This document shows positions 30,826 through 39,628 of a stretch of 39,628 nt of DNA, piece after piece. A program made the position numbers and the translations under genes. The stretch lies in assembly GCA_001724175.1 (NCBI GenBank), contig MEDT01000057.1, positions 1 through 39,628 of the forward strand, in the 5' to 3' direction. Source of the stretch: Cytophagaceae bacterium SCN 52-12 (GTDB lineage Bacteria; Bacteroidota; Bacteroidia; Cytophagales; Spirosomataceae). The notes under the pieces were generated by a model. The model was given only the letters and a program-made list of their open reading frames with translations, had not been told where the DNA came from and did not search any database. The first letter of the stretch is position 1. The number at the start of each line of letters is the position of its first letter.

Positions 30826-33795
30826 ATGGATCGTATTCTGTATTTAAATTTCAATAAGCTTAATAGTCAGCTGGAAGGAGAGCTGTTTTACGACGATTCC
30901 GTCCTGCATAAGACGCAAAGGCATTTGTATGCCACCGACGCATCTGTTTACCAGGAGCTGCCCGTTGCGGTAGCAATCCCCAGGACGACCGAAGATCTGC
31001 GGCTGCTGGTCACCTTTGCGGAAAAGAACAAGCTTTCCCTTATTCCGAGAACCGCAGGCACTTCGCTGGCCGGGCAGGTCGTCGGCAGCGGGATCGTAGT
31101 AGATGTTTCCAGGTATTTTGGCCGGATCATTGAAATCAACGCGGAGGAGAAGTGGGTCCGGGTGCAGCCCGGCGTCATCCGCGACGACCTGAACAAGCAC
31201 CTTGCCCCCTACGGGCTCCTGTTCGGGCCTGAGACGTCGACGGCTTCCAGGGCAATGATCGGAGGGATGATCGGGAATAACTCCTGCGGCCTGCATTCCA
31301 TTACCTGGGGGGCGACGAGAGATCACCTGCTGGAGGTGAAGGCCATCCTGGGTGACGGGAAAGAAGTGCTTTTCAATAACCTGTCGCAGGCGGAGTTCCT
31401 TTCCAAAGTATCGGGTGAGGGGGTGTCCGGAAAGAGGGAGCAGGCCATATATGCCGGTATGTGGGGTATTATTTCCAACCCGGTAGATGAAGAGCTCGTC
31501 AAAAAGCATTTCCCCAAAGCGTCTATAAGACGCAGGAACTCCGGCTATGCCCTTGATGAATTGTTCGGAACGGGCAACGACGATATTAATCTTTGCAAGC
31601 TGATAGCGGGCTCCGAGGGAACTCTGTGCCTGGTAACGGAAGCTAAAATCTCGCTGGTCGATGTTCCGCCGGCTGTCGTGGGAGTGGTATGCGTGCACAC
31701 CTCCACGCTCCTGGAGTCGTTGTATGCGAATAGGGTTGCGATGCGCCACCATCCCAAGGCTTCGGAGCTGGTCGACAAGTACATCATGGACTTTACCAAA
31801 GACCACCGGGAATATTCGAAGAACCGCTTTTTTGTCTCCGGCGATCCGGAAGCACTGCTGATAGTCGAGTTCTGGGGAGAAAGCGAGGCGGAAGTTGCGG
31901 TAAAGGCCGCCGCGCTGGTTACCGATCTGAAGGCCGAAAATCTCGGCTATGCCTGGCCGCTTCTATTCGGAGATGACGCCAATAAAGCCTGGGACATCCG
32001 GAAGGCGGGTCTGGGGCTCATCAGGAACCTCCCGGGAGACACCCAGCCTGTAAATCTTATCGAGGACTGTGCGGTGGATGTAGACGATCTGCCGGAATAC
32101 ATCGCCGAGCTGGATCAGCTGCTGAAAGGTAAAGGGCTTCATGCCTCTTACTATGCGCATGCCGGCGCCGGGGAGCTGCACGTCGAACCGATGATCAACC
32201 TGAAAACCAGCGAAGGCAAGGCCATGTTCCGCGAAGTGCTCGCGGATACGGCGGCGCTTGTAAAAAAATACAATGGCGTGCTTTCAGGAGAGCATGGCGA
32301 CGGACGCCTCCGGGGAGAGTTTATCGCGTTTATGATGGGGCCGGAGGTGTATGAGCTGTTCCGGCAGGTAAAGAAGATCTGGGATCCCGACGGCGTATTC
32401 AACAAAGGTAAGATCGTAGATTCGCCGCCCATGAACGAGTTCCTGCGCTACGAGCAGGACAAGCCCAATCCGAAGATTGAGACCGTCTTCGATTTTTCCG
32501 GGCAGGAGAGCATCCTGAGGCTCGCCGAAAAATGCAGCGGCTCTGCCGACTGCCGGAAAACGGAGCTGACCGGCGGAACCATGTGCCCGAGCTTTATGGC
32601 TACCCGGAATGAAAAAGACACTACCCGTGCCAGGGCCAACATGCTGCGCAAATTTTATACCGGGGCGCCGCGAAGCACGCCTGCCGAAGACCTGGTTTCG
32701 GAAGAGATGGTGAAGGAAGTGCTGGATTTATGCCTTTCATGCAAAGGCTGCAAATCGGAATGTCCCTCGAGCGTGGACGTGGGCAAGATGAAAGCAGAGT
32801 TTACGCAGCAGTATTACGGCAGGCATAGCGCGCCGCTCCGGTCGAAGCTCATTGCCAATTTCACGGGCGAGATGAAGCTGGCATCCGTTTTTCCCTGGGC
32901 ATATAATTTTATTTTTAAAACTCCGGCTTTAAGGAAGATCGCCAATAAAGTGGTAGGATTTCACCCGGAACGGACGATGCCGCTTCTTCACAGCACCACT
33001 TTGCGGGGTTGGTGGAACAGGCATAAGCGCTCCGGTCCGGAGCCCGGACCATCGCCTCAGAAAGGGAAAGTCCACCTATTCTGTGATGAGTTTACCAATT
33101 ACAATGACGTGGAGGCCGGGAAAAAGGCGATTTTGCTGCTTGAGAGGCTTGGCTACGAGGTGATCGTACCGGAACATAGCGAGTCGGGCCGTTCCCATCT
33201 TTCCAAAGGATTCGTAAAAGAAGCCCGTAGCCTGGCTATCAAAAATGTCGGCGTCCTTGCCGGCCTTGTGTCGGAAGAGGCCCCGCTGATCGGTATCGAG
33301 CCCTCGGCCATACTCTCCTTTCGGGATGAATACCCGGAGCTGGTACCTGAAGCGCTCAGGGAAACGGCCAGGGCATTAGGGAAAAATACATTGCTGTTCG
33401 AGGAATTTGTTGCCCGGGAGCTCGACGCAAAAAGGATATCGCCCGATTCTTTCACCAGGGAGGAGCGACTTGTGAAAATTCACGGGCATTGCCATCAGAA
33501 GGCGCTGTCTTCGCTGGTTGCTTCAAAGAAAACGCTTTCCCTGCCTGCAAATTACAAGGTACAGCTCATCCCGTCGGGCTGCTGCGGGATGGCCGGATCT
33601 TTCGGCTACGAAGAGGAGCATTATGAAATATCGATGAAAGTAGGAGAGCTGGTATTGTTTCCGACGGTGAGGAGCCAGCCGCAGGAAGTAATCATTGCCG
33701 CCGCCGGTACCAGCTGCCGCCACCAGATCAAAGACGGGACCGGGCGTATAGCCAGGCATCCCGCGGAAATATTGTGGGAAGCGCTGTTGCCGTAA
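30826..33795 (+). CDS. FAD-linked D-lactate/glycolate-type dehydrogenase with fused Fe-S subunit
   Basis: 989-residue peripheral membrane-type oxidoreductase joining a GlcD-like flavoprotein to a GlcF-like iron-sulfur half. I choose the ATG at 30826 (MDRILYLNFNKLNSQLEG); a GTG at 30772 is also in frame. The FAD_binding_4 domain is at the N-terminus (LSLIPRTAGTSLAGQVVGSG, GGMIGNNSCGLHS), then the FAD-oxidase C domain (YYAHAGAGELHVEPM, SGEHGDGRLRGEF). From about 640 come CLSCKGCKSECP for a 4Fe-4S cluster and two CCG-type motifs (HGHCHQKAL, SGCCGMAGSFGYE). The likely job is oxidation of a 2-hydroxy acid such as D-lactate with electrons passed to quinone. The substrate is uncertain. Confidence 0.9.
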   Translation: MDRILYLNFNKLNSQLEGELFYDDSVLHKTQRHLYATDASVYQELPVAVAIPRTTEDLRLLVTFAEKNKLSLIPRTAGTSLAGQVVGSGIVVDVSRYFGRIIEINAEEKWVRVQPGVIRDDLNKHLAPYGLLFGPETSTASRAMIGGMIGNNSCGLHSITWGATRDHLLEVKAILGDGKEVLFNNLSQAEFLSKVSGEGVSGKREQAIYAGMWGIISNPVDEELVKKHFPKASIRRRNSGYALDELFGTGNDDINLCKLIAGSEGTLCLVTEAKISLVDVPPAVVGVVCVHTSTLLESLYANRVAMRHHPKASELVDKYIMDFTKDHREYSKNRFFVSGDPEALLIVEFWGESEAEVAVKAAALVTDLKAENLGYAWPLLFGDDANKAWDIRKAGLGLIRNLPGDTQPVNLIEDCAVDVDDLPEYIAELDQLLKGKGLHASYYAHAGAGELHVEPMINLKTSEGKAMFREVLADTAALVKKYNGVLSGEHGDGRLRGEFIAFMMGPEVYELFRQVKKIWDPDGVFNKGKIVDSPPMNEFLRYEQDKPNPKIETVFDFSGQESILRLAEKCSGSADCRKTELTGGTMCPSFMATRNEKDTTRARANMLRKFYTGAPRSTPAEDLVSEEMVKEVLDLCLSCKGCKSECPSSVDVGKMKAEFTQQYYGRHSAPLRSKLIANFTGEMKLASVFPWAYNFIFKTPALRKIANKVVGFHPERTMPLLHSTTLRGWWNRHKRSGPEPGPSPQKGKVHLFCDEFTNYNDVEAGKKAILLLERLGYEVIVPEHSESGRSHLSKGFVKEARSLAIKNVGVLAGLVSEEAPLIGIEPSAILSFRDEYPELVPEALRETARALGKNTLLFEEFVARELDAKRISPDSFTREERLVKIHGHCHQKALSSLVASKKTLSLPANYKVQLIPSGCCGMAGSFGYEEEHYEISMKVGELVLFPTVRSQPQEVIIAAAGTSCRHQIKDGTGRIARHPAEILWEALLP

Positions 33796-33808
33796 TTTTA
33801 AAATTACG
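33791..33808. repeat. 18-bp perfect palindrome at the dehydrogenase stop
   Basis: CGTAATTTT followed by AAAATTACG, perfect with no spacer. It includes the TAA stop at 33793-33795 and lies 28 bases before the sigma ATG. It may be an operator for the sigma gene; as an RNA hairpin it would be weak. Confidence 0.45.
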
Positions 33809-33835
33809 TTCTTTTACGGGGAAAATTGATCATTG

Positions 33836-34396
33836 ATGTCATCCGAAACCACCGACATAGAATTGTTGGCGCTCCTCCGAACGGGGGACCATGATGCTTT
33901 TACCCGGATCTATCAGCGATATTGGGAATCATTGTACCGGTCCGGCTATGCGATCCTGCAGGACGCAGACGTATGCGATGATATTGTTCAGGATATCTTC
34001 GTGTGGTTATGGAACAACCGCGAGAAGCACATCACAGATCATCTGGCACCTTATCTTCATGCCGCCGTCCGTTATAAGGTTGCCAACGTTATCCGCCATG
34101 GCAAAATCCGTTCGGAATACGTCGAGCAGGCTAAGGCCAATTATCACAAAGCCATGGAGGGAGACCATAATACCGAACTGCTCGAGCTGCAGGAAATTAT
34201 TGCCCAGTTTACCGACAGGCTGCCCACGAGGGCCCGGCAGATCTTCCGGATGAGCAGGGAAGAGTTTCTGAGCAACAGGGAGATCGCGAAGCAGCTTGGT
34301 ATTTCAGAAAAGACCGTCGAGAACCAGATAAACCTCACACTGAATAAGTTGCGTATAATTCTCGGCGGGAAATATTTCTGGAGCGTATTGCTCTGA
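33836..34396 (+). CDS. RNA polymerase ECF sigma-70 factor of the right SusCD locus
   Basis: 186-residue ECF sigma factor from the ATG at 33836 (MSSETTDIELLALLRTGDHD); the frame one codon earlier uses TTG. Region 2: IYQRYWESLYRSGYAI, then CDDIVQDIFVWLWNNREKH. Region 4: LPTRARQIFRMSREEFLSNR, then EIAKQLGISEKTVENQINLT. It belongs to the same FecR-linked group as the factor at 1329-1913. FecR follows after 96 bp and then SusC and SusD, so it should drive the uptake locus when FecR releases it. Confidence 0.95.
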   Translation: MSSETTDIELLALLRTGDHDAFTRIYQRYWESLYRSGYAILQDADVCDDIVQDIFVWLWNNREKHITDHLAPYLHAAVRYKVANVIRHGKIRSEYVEQAKANYHKAMEGDHNTELLELQEIIAQFTDRLPTRARQIFRMSREEFLSNREIAKQLGISEKTVENQINLTLNKLRIILGGKYFWSVLL

Positions 34397-34492
34397 CGCC
34401 TGTCTTCAATTTTTTTCGTTTCTTTTTTGGGTGCTGACCTCCTCTGAAGTGCTATTGTAGGAGAGAGGAAGAAAAACAGAAAACAAAATCGA

Positions 34493-35626
34493 ATGAAAAG
34501 AAATAGTCTGCAGGAACTGGCGGCTAAAGTAAGCGACGGCATCGCTACGGAAAGTGAGCTTGCCGAATATACGGCATGGTACCGGAGCCGGGAGTCGTCG
34601 TTCGAGCAATGGGATGAGGCCCGGCTTGGTCCGCCCGGCGACAGGCAAGCCAGGTTATTGCGGGTCATATCACAACGGATCCACCGGCTCAGGACCTTAC
34701 ACTTTATAAGAAGATGGATTCCGTATGCGGCCGCCGTGGTATTTGTCCTGGTGATCGCCTGGGTTGCGATCATTCCGCGACAGCCGGCTGTCGAGCGCAT
34801 CGGAGCGGCCGATATTCAGCCCGGGGGGACCCGGGCTACCCTGACGCTCTCTGATGGCAAGGCTATTTCGCTGGACGAAGCCCGGTCCGGCATTGTGATC
34901 TCCGACCAGGCCATTACTTACAATGACGGCCCATTGATAGTCCCGTGGTCTGAAGATGGAAAGAAGGACTTACCCGGTGAACTGCTTACTTTGTCAACTC
35001 CCCGGGGCGGCACTTACCAGGTCACTCTTTCAGACGGCACTAAAGTCTGGCTAAACGCGGCTTCAAGTCTTAAATACCCGCTTCACTTCGACGGGAACGA
35101 GCGCCATGTAGACCTGGTCGGGGAGGCTTTCTTTTCTGTTACACCCTCTGCTTCCACTTTTCGGGTATCCACCGCCGGGCAAATTATCGAGGTGCTCGGG
35201 ACCCGGTTCAATATATCCGCATATCCCGATGAACCGCTGTCAAGAACAACCCTGGTGGAAGGGTCGGTACAAGTCAGAATACCCGGCGCCAAAAGTGCTG
35301 CCGGAGCAAACCGTATCCTCAGCCAAGGGGAGCAGGCCGTTACCGGCGGATCAGGGATTGATGTCTTACAGGTTGATACTGAATCTTATACAAGCTGGAA
35401 AGATGGTTTTATTACCCTTGACCATCTCGACATTGCTTCAGTCGTTCGCCAGTTAGAACGCTGGTACGACGTCAGCTTTGAGGTCAGCGGCTGGCCGGAA
35501 GGCCTGCGGCTGACCGGAGAACTGCCCCGGGACACAAAACTGTCGGGAGTGCTGGAAGCACTGCAACTGAATACCGGGAAAAAATTATATATCAAAGAAA
35601 GAAAAGTGATGGAAAAAAGAGACTGA
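34493..35626 (+). CDS. FecR family anti-sigma factor of the right SusCD locus
   Basis: 377-residue inner-membrane anti-sigma factor. A cytoplasmic N-terminus (LQELAAKVSDGIATESELAE), a membrane helix at about 68-90 (IPYAAAVVFVLVIAWVAII), a FecR domain (LSTPRGGTYQVTLSDGTKVW, LNAASSLKYPLHFDGNERHV, VEVLGTRFNIS-type core) and a C-terminal DUF4974 domain (FITLDHLDIASVVRQLERWY, LSGVLEALQLNTGKKLYI). The periplasmic part should contact the STN domain of the downstream SusC. A 10-bp hairpin separates it from susC. Confidence 0.95.
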   Translation: MKRNSLQELAAKVSDGIATESELAEYTAWYRSRESSFEQWDEARLGPPGDRQARLLRVISQRIHRLRTLHFIRRWIPYAAAVVFVLVIAWVAIIPRQPAVERIGAADIQPGGTRATLTLSDGKAISLDEARSGIVISDQAITYNDGPLIVPWSEDGKKDLPGELLTLSTPRGGTYQVTLSDGTKVWLNAASSLKYPLHFDGNERHVDLVGEAFFSVTPSASTFRVSTAGQIIEVLGTRFNISAYPDEPLSRTTLVEGSVQVRIPGAKSAAGANRILSQGEQAVTGGSGIDVLQVDTESYTSWKDGFITLDHLDIASVVRQLERWYDVSFEVSGWPEGLRLTGELPRDTKLSGVLEALQLNTGKKLYIKERKVMEKRD

Positions 35627-35657
35627 TGACCTGAACATTTTCAGGTTTAGCACAAGA

Positions 35658-35689
35658 AGCCGGACCCGATTGGCCCTCGGGGTCCGGCT
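35658..35689 (+). terminator. Hairpin between fecR and susC (possible attenuator)
   Basis: Perfect stem AGCCGGACCC 35658-35667 and GGGTCCGGCT 35680-35689, with inner pairs possible across a bulge. It is followed by GGTGCCTGG, not a U-run, so termination would be partial at best. It can separate low regulatory-gene expression from high susCD expression, or protect the 5' end of a processed susC mRNA. No strong TAnnTTTG promoter lies between it and susC at 35755. Confidence 0.5.
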
Positions 35690-35754
35690 GGTGCCTGGTA
35701 TGAATAAAATTACCTCTGAAGCAATATTATTTTCTAACCAAACATGTAAAAGTA

Positions 35755-38700
35755 ATGAATAATACAATGCCTCCGGATCCGGCTCGTGCAATATACCGTT
35801 TGCATCGGGTCGGTACCCGACTCTCATTACGTGTTTTTTCTTTTATGAGATTAACGCTGACACTTATCTGGGTTTTTACTCTTAGCGCCTCGGCAGGGGG
35901 ATTGGCACAGCACGTTACTTTGGATGTGGAGAAAGCCTCCCTGGCATCCGTTCTTAAAATTCTGCGTAAGCAAAGCGGCTATGGTTTTGTCTACAATTCC
36001 AGCTACCTGAAGCAGGCAAATCCTATTTCCCTGAGAATAGAGAAAAAGGAGATTTCAGAAGCCCTGCAGCTTATTTTCACCAATCAGCCATTTAACTATA
36101 TCGTAAATGATAAAGTCATTACCATTTTACCCAAACGTACCCCTCCCTCCGTGGGAAACCCGAAATCGTCTTCAGTATCGGAAGGCCTTCTCCGGGAGTA
36201 CCCGGAAGTCAGAGGGCGAGTGACCGACCAACTGGGCACCGCATTGGCCGATGCAACTGTGCGCGTTGTGAGTGATGCAGAAAAACGCGGGGATCTGCAA
36301 ACAAAGACCGACCACACCGGTCATTTTGTGCTCCGTAACGTGCCGGATGACGCATTGCTGGAAATCACGTATGTAGGTTACCTGCCGGAAATCGTACAGG
36401 CGCGGCCGGCAGTCGGTGACATAGTACTGAAAGCCGGCTTATCGCAATTGGACGAGATTGTCGTAGTCGGTTACGGGATACAAAGAAAACGAGATCTTAC
36501 CGGGGCCATTTCGTCTGTGAAGTCGGAAGACATCCAGAAGGTCGCAGCCAGCAGTTTTACATCTGCCATTCAGGGGAAAGTACCCGGAGTCATGATCTCC
36601 CAAACGAGCGGATCGCCGGGAAGTTCCGCATCTGTGCGTATCCGCGGCGTTGGCTCGACCGGAGGCAATCAGCCGTTGTACGTCATAGACGGGCTCCCTG
36701 TAGGCGGAGGCAGTATGGGAATGGAAAGAAGCACTGACCAGGTAGACGGGCTGTCCATCATCAATCCTGCCGATATAGAATCGATAGAGGTGCTTAAGGA
36801 CGCGTCGGCCGCGGCAATTTACGGCTCGAGAGCGGCAAACGGCGTGATCCTGGTCACAACCAAACGCGGTAAGGAAGGAAAAGCTGAAGTAAACCTGAAT
36901 GCCTATACAGGATTCAGGCAGCTATGGAGAAAGCCGGAATTTCTGAACGCGGAGGAATTTGCAACACTAGCCAATGAGCTCTACCAGAATTCCGGCATGA
37001 CCCCCAACCCGGAATGGAGCAACCCGGCGGGGCTGGGAGAAGGGGTCAACTGGATCGAACAGGTTTTTCGGAATGCCCCCTTGCAAAATTACGATCTCAG
37101 CATAAGAGGAGGTACGGCAAAACTCAAGGCCGCTGCTTCGCTGGGATACACCGACGAAGACGGCACCATGATCGAAACCTGGTACAAACGATATACCGGG
37201 CGCCTTACTACCGACCTGGAGGTAAATCGAAGGCTGAGCTTCGGAGGAACGCTTGCCTTCGCCAGCACTATTTCCAAGGCGCAGCAAAACCAGGTGCTCA
37301 ACTACGGGATATTTAACCTGGCCCAGCAATACTATCCCACATTAGGGGTCAATTCTGTTATCGACGGCTCGTCGGCTTATTATACCACGCAGGCCGACAA
37401 CCCGGTCATGAGGGCGAGGTCTATGGACAATCAGCTGCGTAATCTTCGCCTCTTCGGCAATATTTACGGGGAGCTGAAAATCCTGGAAAACCTGAAATTC
37501 AGAACCAATATCGGGATCGACGGCAATAACAGCAGAACCATGGCCTGGGAACCCACAGCCATCAGAGGGCATTACCGCAACTTGCAGGCCTACCTGAGCG
37601 AGACCTACTCATCCGGTTTCAACTGGCTCATCGAAAACACGCTGACTTTCTCGAAAGAGCTGGACAACCACCGGATCGACGCTGTTATAGGTCAGACTGC
37701 GCAGAGAAACGAAAGCAGGTGGATCTCCGCGATCGGGAGGGAATTTGCGAATGAACAACTGCAGGTCATCAACGGCAGTAAGGCAGACCAGCGGCAGGCA
37801 GGCGGTGCGGCCGGCGCTTATTCGCTCGCGTCTTACCTGGGCCGGGTCAACTACGCTTATAAAGACAAATACCTTTTCTCGGTCAGCTTGCGAAGGGACG
37901 GGTCTTCCAATTTCGGCCCGAGGAACAAATGGGGCAATTTCCCTTCCGTAGCCGCTGGATGGAATATCGACCGGGAGTCTTTCCTGGAAAATGCAAACTG
38001 GCTTTCCCAGATGAAAATCAGGGGAAGTTGGGGACAGCTTGGCAACGATGCGATCGGCGCTTTCAGCTATATGAGCACGCTCCAGAACGGTACCGCGGCC
38101 GACAACTACATATTCGGAGCAACACAGCAGATACTCACCGGCACTTCACTGGTCAGGCCCGGTAACCCAGAGCTTAAATGGGAAACCAGCGAGCAGTTCA
38201 ACCTAGGTGTAGATGCATCCTTTTTAAATAACAGGTTATACGTGGTGGCGGATTATTATGTAAAGAACACCAAAGGAATGCTCATTAACCTGCCGGTATC
38301 GCTGGAATCCGGCTTTGGAACGGCCCCATCTGTCAACGGTGGAGCTGTAAGGAACAAAGGCATCGAGCTCCAGGCGGGCTTCCGGCAAATGACCGGCGAC
38401 CTCAGCTTCGACCTCAGCGGCAATATTGCTACGCTGCACAACAAAGTAACAAGCCTGGGAGTCGGACAGCCGATCGTGGGTCCCACCATCGCATTTACCG
38501 GGATGAGCGCTTCCTATACGGCCGTCGGACAGCCGATCGGGTTCTATCGCGGCTATATCGTCGACGGGATTTTTCAAGGTAATGAAGAAGTCGACAAAAA
38601 TCTTCAGCCGAATGCCGTTGCCGGAGATCTTCACTTCCGGGACGTAAACGGTGATAACAGGCTTACTGACGCCGACCGGGTGAATATGGGGAAACCCTGG

Positions 38701-39213
38701 CCTGATCTTATGTATGGCGTTAATCTCGACCTGGCATATAAGGGATTTGACCTGAATGTCGCTATTAACGGTATTGCAGGGAATGAGCTGTTTCATGCCA
38801 ATAAATTCTCTATTTATCCTATCAAGTACTTCGGCGGGTCAGGCGTGGTCAATGCCTCGAGGGCGGTACTCGACAGGTGGGTTCCCGGAAGCGGGAGAAA
38901 TGAGATACCGCAGCTGAAATACAACGACCCGAACGGTAACTATACTACGATCTCCACATTTTATATCGAAGACGGGTCGTATATGAGGGTCAGGAATTTA
39001 ACGTTGGGCTATACCGTTCCCCCGGCGTTGGTCATCAAAGCCGGCCTGAAAAGCCTGAGACTCTATCTCAGCGGTCAGAATCTGTATACGCTGACCAGGT
39101 ATACGGGTTTCGATCCGGAGGTGGGAAGCAACAACCCCATCAGAGCCGGGATCGACGACGGTGTTTATCCGTTGCCCCGGACATTTATTTTGGGGGTAAG
39201 GGTTGGAATATAG
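35755..39213 (+). CDS. SusC/RagA family TonB-linked outer membrane transporter with STN domain
   Basis: 1152-residue TonB-dependent transporter that imports an oligosaccharide or similar nutrient together with SusD. The N-terminus has a signal sequence (MRLTLTLIWVFTLSASAGGL at about 31-50), an STN signalling domain at about 55-125 (ASLASVLKILRKQSGYGFVY), a CarboxypepD_reg-like domain (VRGRVTDQLGTALADATVRV), the TonB-box/plug entry LDEIVVVGYGIQRKRDLTGA, and the plug (RIRGVGSTGGNQPLYVIDGL, GSRAANGVILVTTKRG). A long 22-strand barrel ends in FILGVRVGI. The STN domain is what contacts FecR, so this transporter should act as its own sensor. Substrate unknown. Confidence 0.96.
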   Translation: MNNTMPPDPARAIYRLHRVGTRLSLRVFSFMRLTLTLIWVFTLSASAGGLAQHVTLDVEKASLASVLKILRKQSGYGFVYNSSYLKQANPISLRIEKKEISEALQLIFTNQPFNYIVNDKVITILPKRTPPSVGNPKSSSVSEGLLREYPEVRGRVTDQLGTALADATVRVVSDAEKRGDLQTKTDHTGHFVLRNVPDDALLEITYVGYLPEIVQARPAVGDIVLKAGLSQLDEIVVVGYGIQRKRDLTGAISSVKSEDIQKVAASSFTSAIQGKVPGVMISQTSGSPGSSASVRIRGVGSTGGNQPLYVIDGLPVGGGSMGMERSTDQVDGLSIINPADIESIEVLKDASAAAIYGSRAANGVILVTTKRGKEGKAEVNLNAYTGFRQLWRKPEFLNAEEFATLANELYQNSGMTPNPEWSNPAGLGEGVNWIEQVFRNAPLQNYDLSIRGGTAKLKAAASLGYTDEDGTMIETWYKRYTGRLTTDLEVNRRLSFGGTLAFASTISKAQQNQVLNYGIFNLAQQYYPTLGVNSVIDGSSAYYTTQADNPVMRARSMDNQLRNLRLFGNIYGELKILENLKFRTNIGIDGNNSRTMAWEPTAIRGHYRNLQAYLSETYSSGFNWLIENTLTFSKELDNHRIDAVIGQTAQRNESRWISAIGREFANEQLQVINGSKADQRQAGGAAGAYSLASYLGRVNYAYKDKYLFSVSLRRDGSSNFGPRNKWGNFPSVAAGWNIDRESFLENANWLSQMKIRGSWGQLGNDAIGAFSYMSTLQNGTAADNYIFGATQQILTGTSLVRPGNPELKWETSEQFNLGVDASFLNNRLYVVADYYVKNTKGMLINLPVSLESGFGTAPSVNGGAVRNKGIELQAGFRQMTGDLSFDLSGNIATLHNKVTSLGVGQPIVGPTIAFTGMSASYTAVGQPIGFYRGYIVDGIFQGNEEVDKNLQPNAVAGDLHFRDVNGDNRLTDADRVNMGKPWPDLMYGVNLDLAYKGFDLNVAINGIAGNELFHANKFSIYPIKYFGGSGVVNASRAVLDRWVPGSGRNEIPQLKYNDPNGNYTTISTFYIEDGSYMRVRNLTLGYTVPPALVIKAGLKSLRLYLSGQNLYTLTRYTGFDPEVGSNNPIRAGIDDGVYPLPRTFILGVRVGI

Positions 39214-39242
39214 TGATTTACAAAATGCAAATCTTGGTGATT

Positions 39243-39628
39243 ATGAAACGAATAATATTATTCTCGCTGACGTTATGCTGCATGTCCTGCGGCGACCGGT
39301 TTCTAAGCCTGCAGCCCCAGGACGTGCTGACCGAGTCGAATTTTTTTCTCACAGAAAATGACGCACAGTCGGCATTGACGGGGGTTTACGCGATACTGCA
39401 GGATGAATCGGGGTACAGCAACATACGCGACGCGGCGTTTATAGAATGGTCGATGACCGGAGATATGTACCCGATGGACGGCAATGCCCTCATGCTTGCC
39501 GCTTCTACACTGAACCTGCCTCCCAACTCGGCCCTGATCCTCGACCTTTACAGGATCCCGTATCTGGGTATAGGACGTGCCAACGTAGTGCTTGACAACG
39601 TGGAAGCAATGGCGGCCCTTGCCCGATA
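39243..39628 (+). CDS. SusD/RagB family nutrient-binding lipoprotein, 5' part
   Basis: First 128 residues of a SusD-like outer-membrane lipoprotein, cut by the window end. It starts MKRIILFSLTLCCMSCGDRF; Cys16 is the probable lipidation site. LSLQPQDVLTESNFFLTENDAQSAL is the typical SusD N-terminus (core PQDVLTESNFF), followed by LTGVYAIL, then RIPYLGIGRANVVLDNV with TPR-like helices. It begins 29 bp after susC; an alternative in-frame ATG lies at 39225. SusD forms the lid over SusC and captures the substrate. Confidence 0.93.
   Translation, partial: MKRIILFSLTLCCMSCGDRFLSLQPQDVLTESNFFLTENDAQSALTGVYAILQDESGYSNIRDAAFIEWSMTGDMYPMDGNALMLAASTLNLPPNSALILDLYRIPYLGIGRANVVLDNVEAMAALAR

Noticed and set aside
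30844-31806. 320-codon minus-strand ORF opposite the FAD dehydrogenase
   Set aside because: Shadow; the opposite strand encodes the FAD-binding domain throughout this stretch.
1-39628. CRISPR arrays, tRNA or rRNA genes, transposase or integrase genes
   Set aside because: Looked for in the gaps on both strands by eye; no regular direct repeats, cloverleaf-like sequences with CCA ends, or DDE/tyrosine recombinase motifs were found.

Overview
The window looks like a chromosomal segment from a member of the Bacteroidota, probably an environmental Cytophagia, Sphingobacteriia or Chitinophagia-type organism. Evidence: SusC/SusD outer-membrane pairs with ECF sigma and FecR anti-sigma factors, a type IX secretion C-terminal sorting domain, the gliding ABC ATPase GldA, the Bacteroidota-only DUF4295 protein next to ribosomal protein L33, a GT5-only glycogen synthase, and Bacteroidota-type promoters (about TTTG, 19-22 bp, then TAnnTTTG). 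I see no rRNA, tRNA, CRISPR array, integrase or insertion sequence. The window is gene-dense.

Layout. 1-1913 (minus): an ECF sigma factor and FecR anti-sigma that point out of the left edge, probably toward a SusC gene outside the window. 2003-2582 (minus): a HigB/HigA-type toxin-antitoxin pair. 2731-3519: argB. 3820-6050: a secreted CotH-kinase protein whose ricin-like and type IX sorting C-terminus is cut off by a one-base frameshift. 6170-9910: uvrB and an APC amino-acid permease. 9923-10342 (minus): a NUDIX hydrolase. 10559-12375: a DUF5009 membrane acyltransferase and gldA. 12444-16910 (minus): a small lipoprotein, an M3 peptidase, a nicotinamidase-like hydrolase, ftsY, DUF4295 and rpmG. 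17304-17810: a membrane-anchored cytochrome c. 17892-19281: leuA with what reads as a complete ribosome-mediated leucine attenuator. 19377-21118: a CxCG conserved hypothetical gene, doxX and panC. 21257-24148: the GT5 protein, an LpxH-like phosphoesterase and a MurG-like glycosyltransferase. 24331-27583: an operon of ECF sigma, a protein with an inner-membrane helix plus an outer-membrane barrel, and a lipoprotein serpin. 27864-29805: an LVIVD-repeat lipoprotein and a small barrel protein. 29825-30649 (minus): a short-chain dehydrogenase. 30826-33795: a fused FAD/Fe-S D-lactate/glycolate-type dehydrogenase. 33836 to the right edge: a complete sigma-FecR-SusC-SusD nutrient-uptake locus, with SusD cut by the window end.

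The most interesting item is the leuA leader. A Bacteroidota promoter is followed by a 19-codon leader peptide with five Leu codons, three of them consecutive. A 7-bp hairpin overlaps its 3' half. A strand at its stop codon can pair over 11 bases with the 5' arm of a U-tailed terminator just before leuA. The two pairings are mutually exclusive and are placed as the classical trp/leu/his attenuation model requires. Second in interest are the sigma/trans-envelope barrel/serpin operon and the frameshifted CotH-lectin-T9SS gene.
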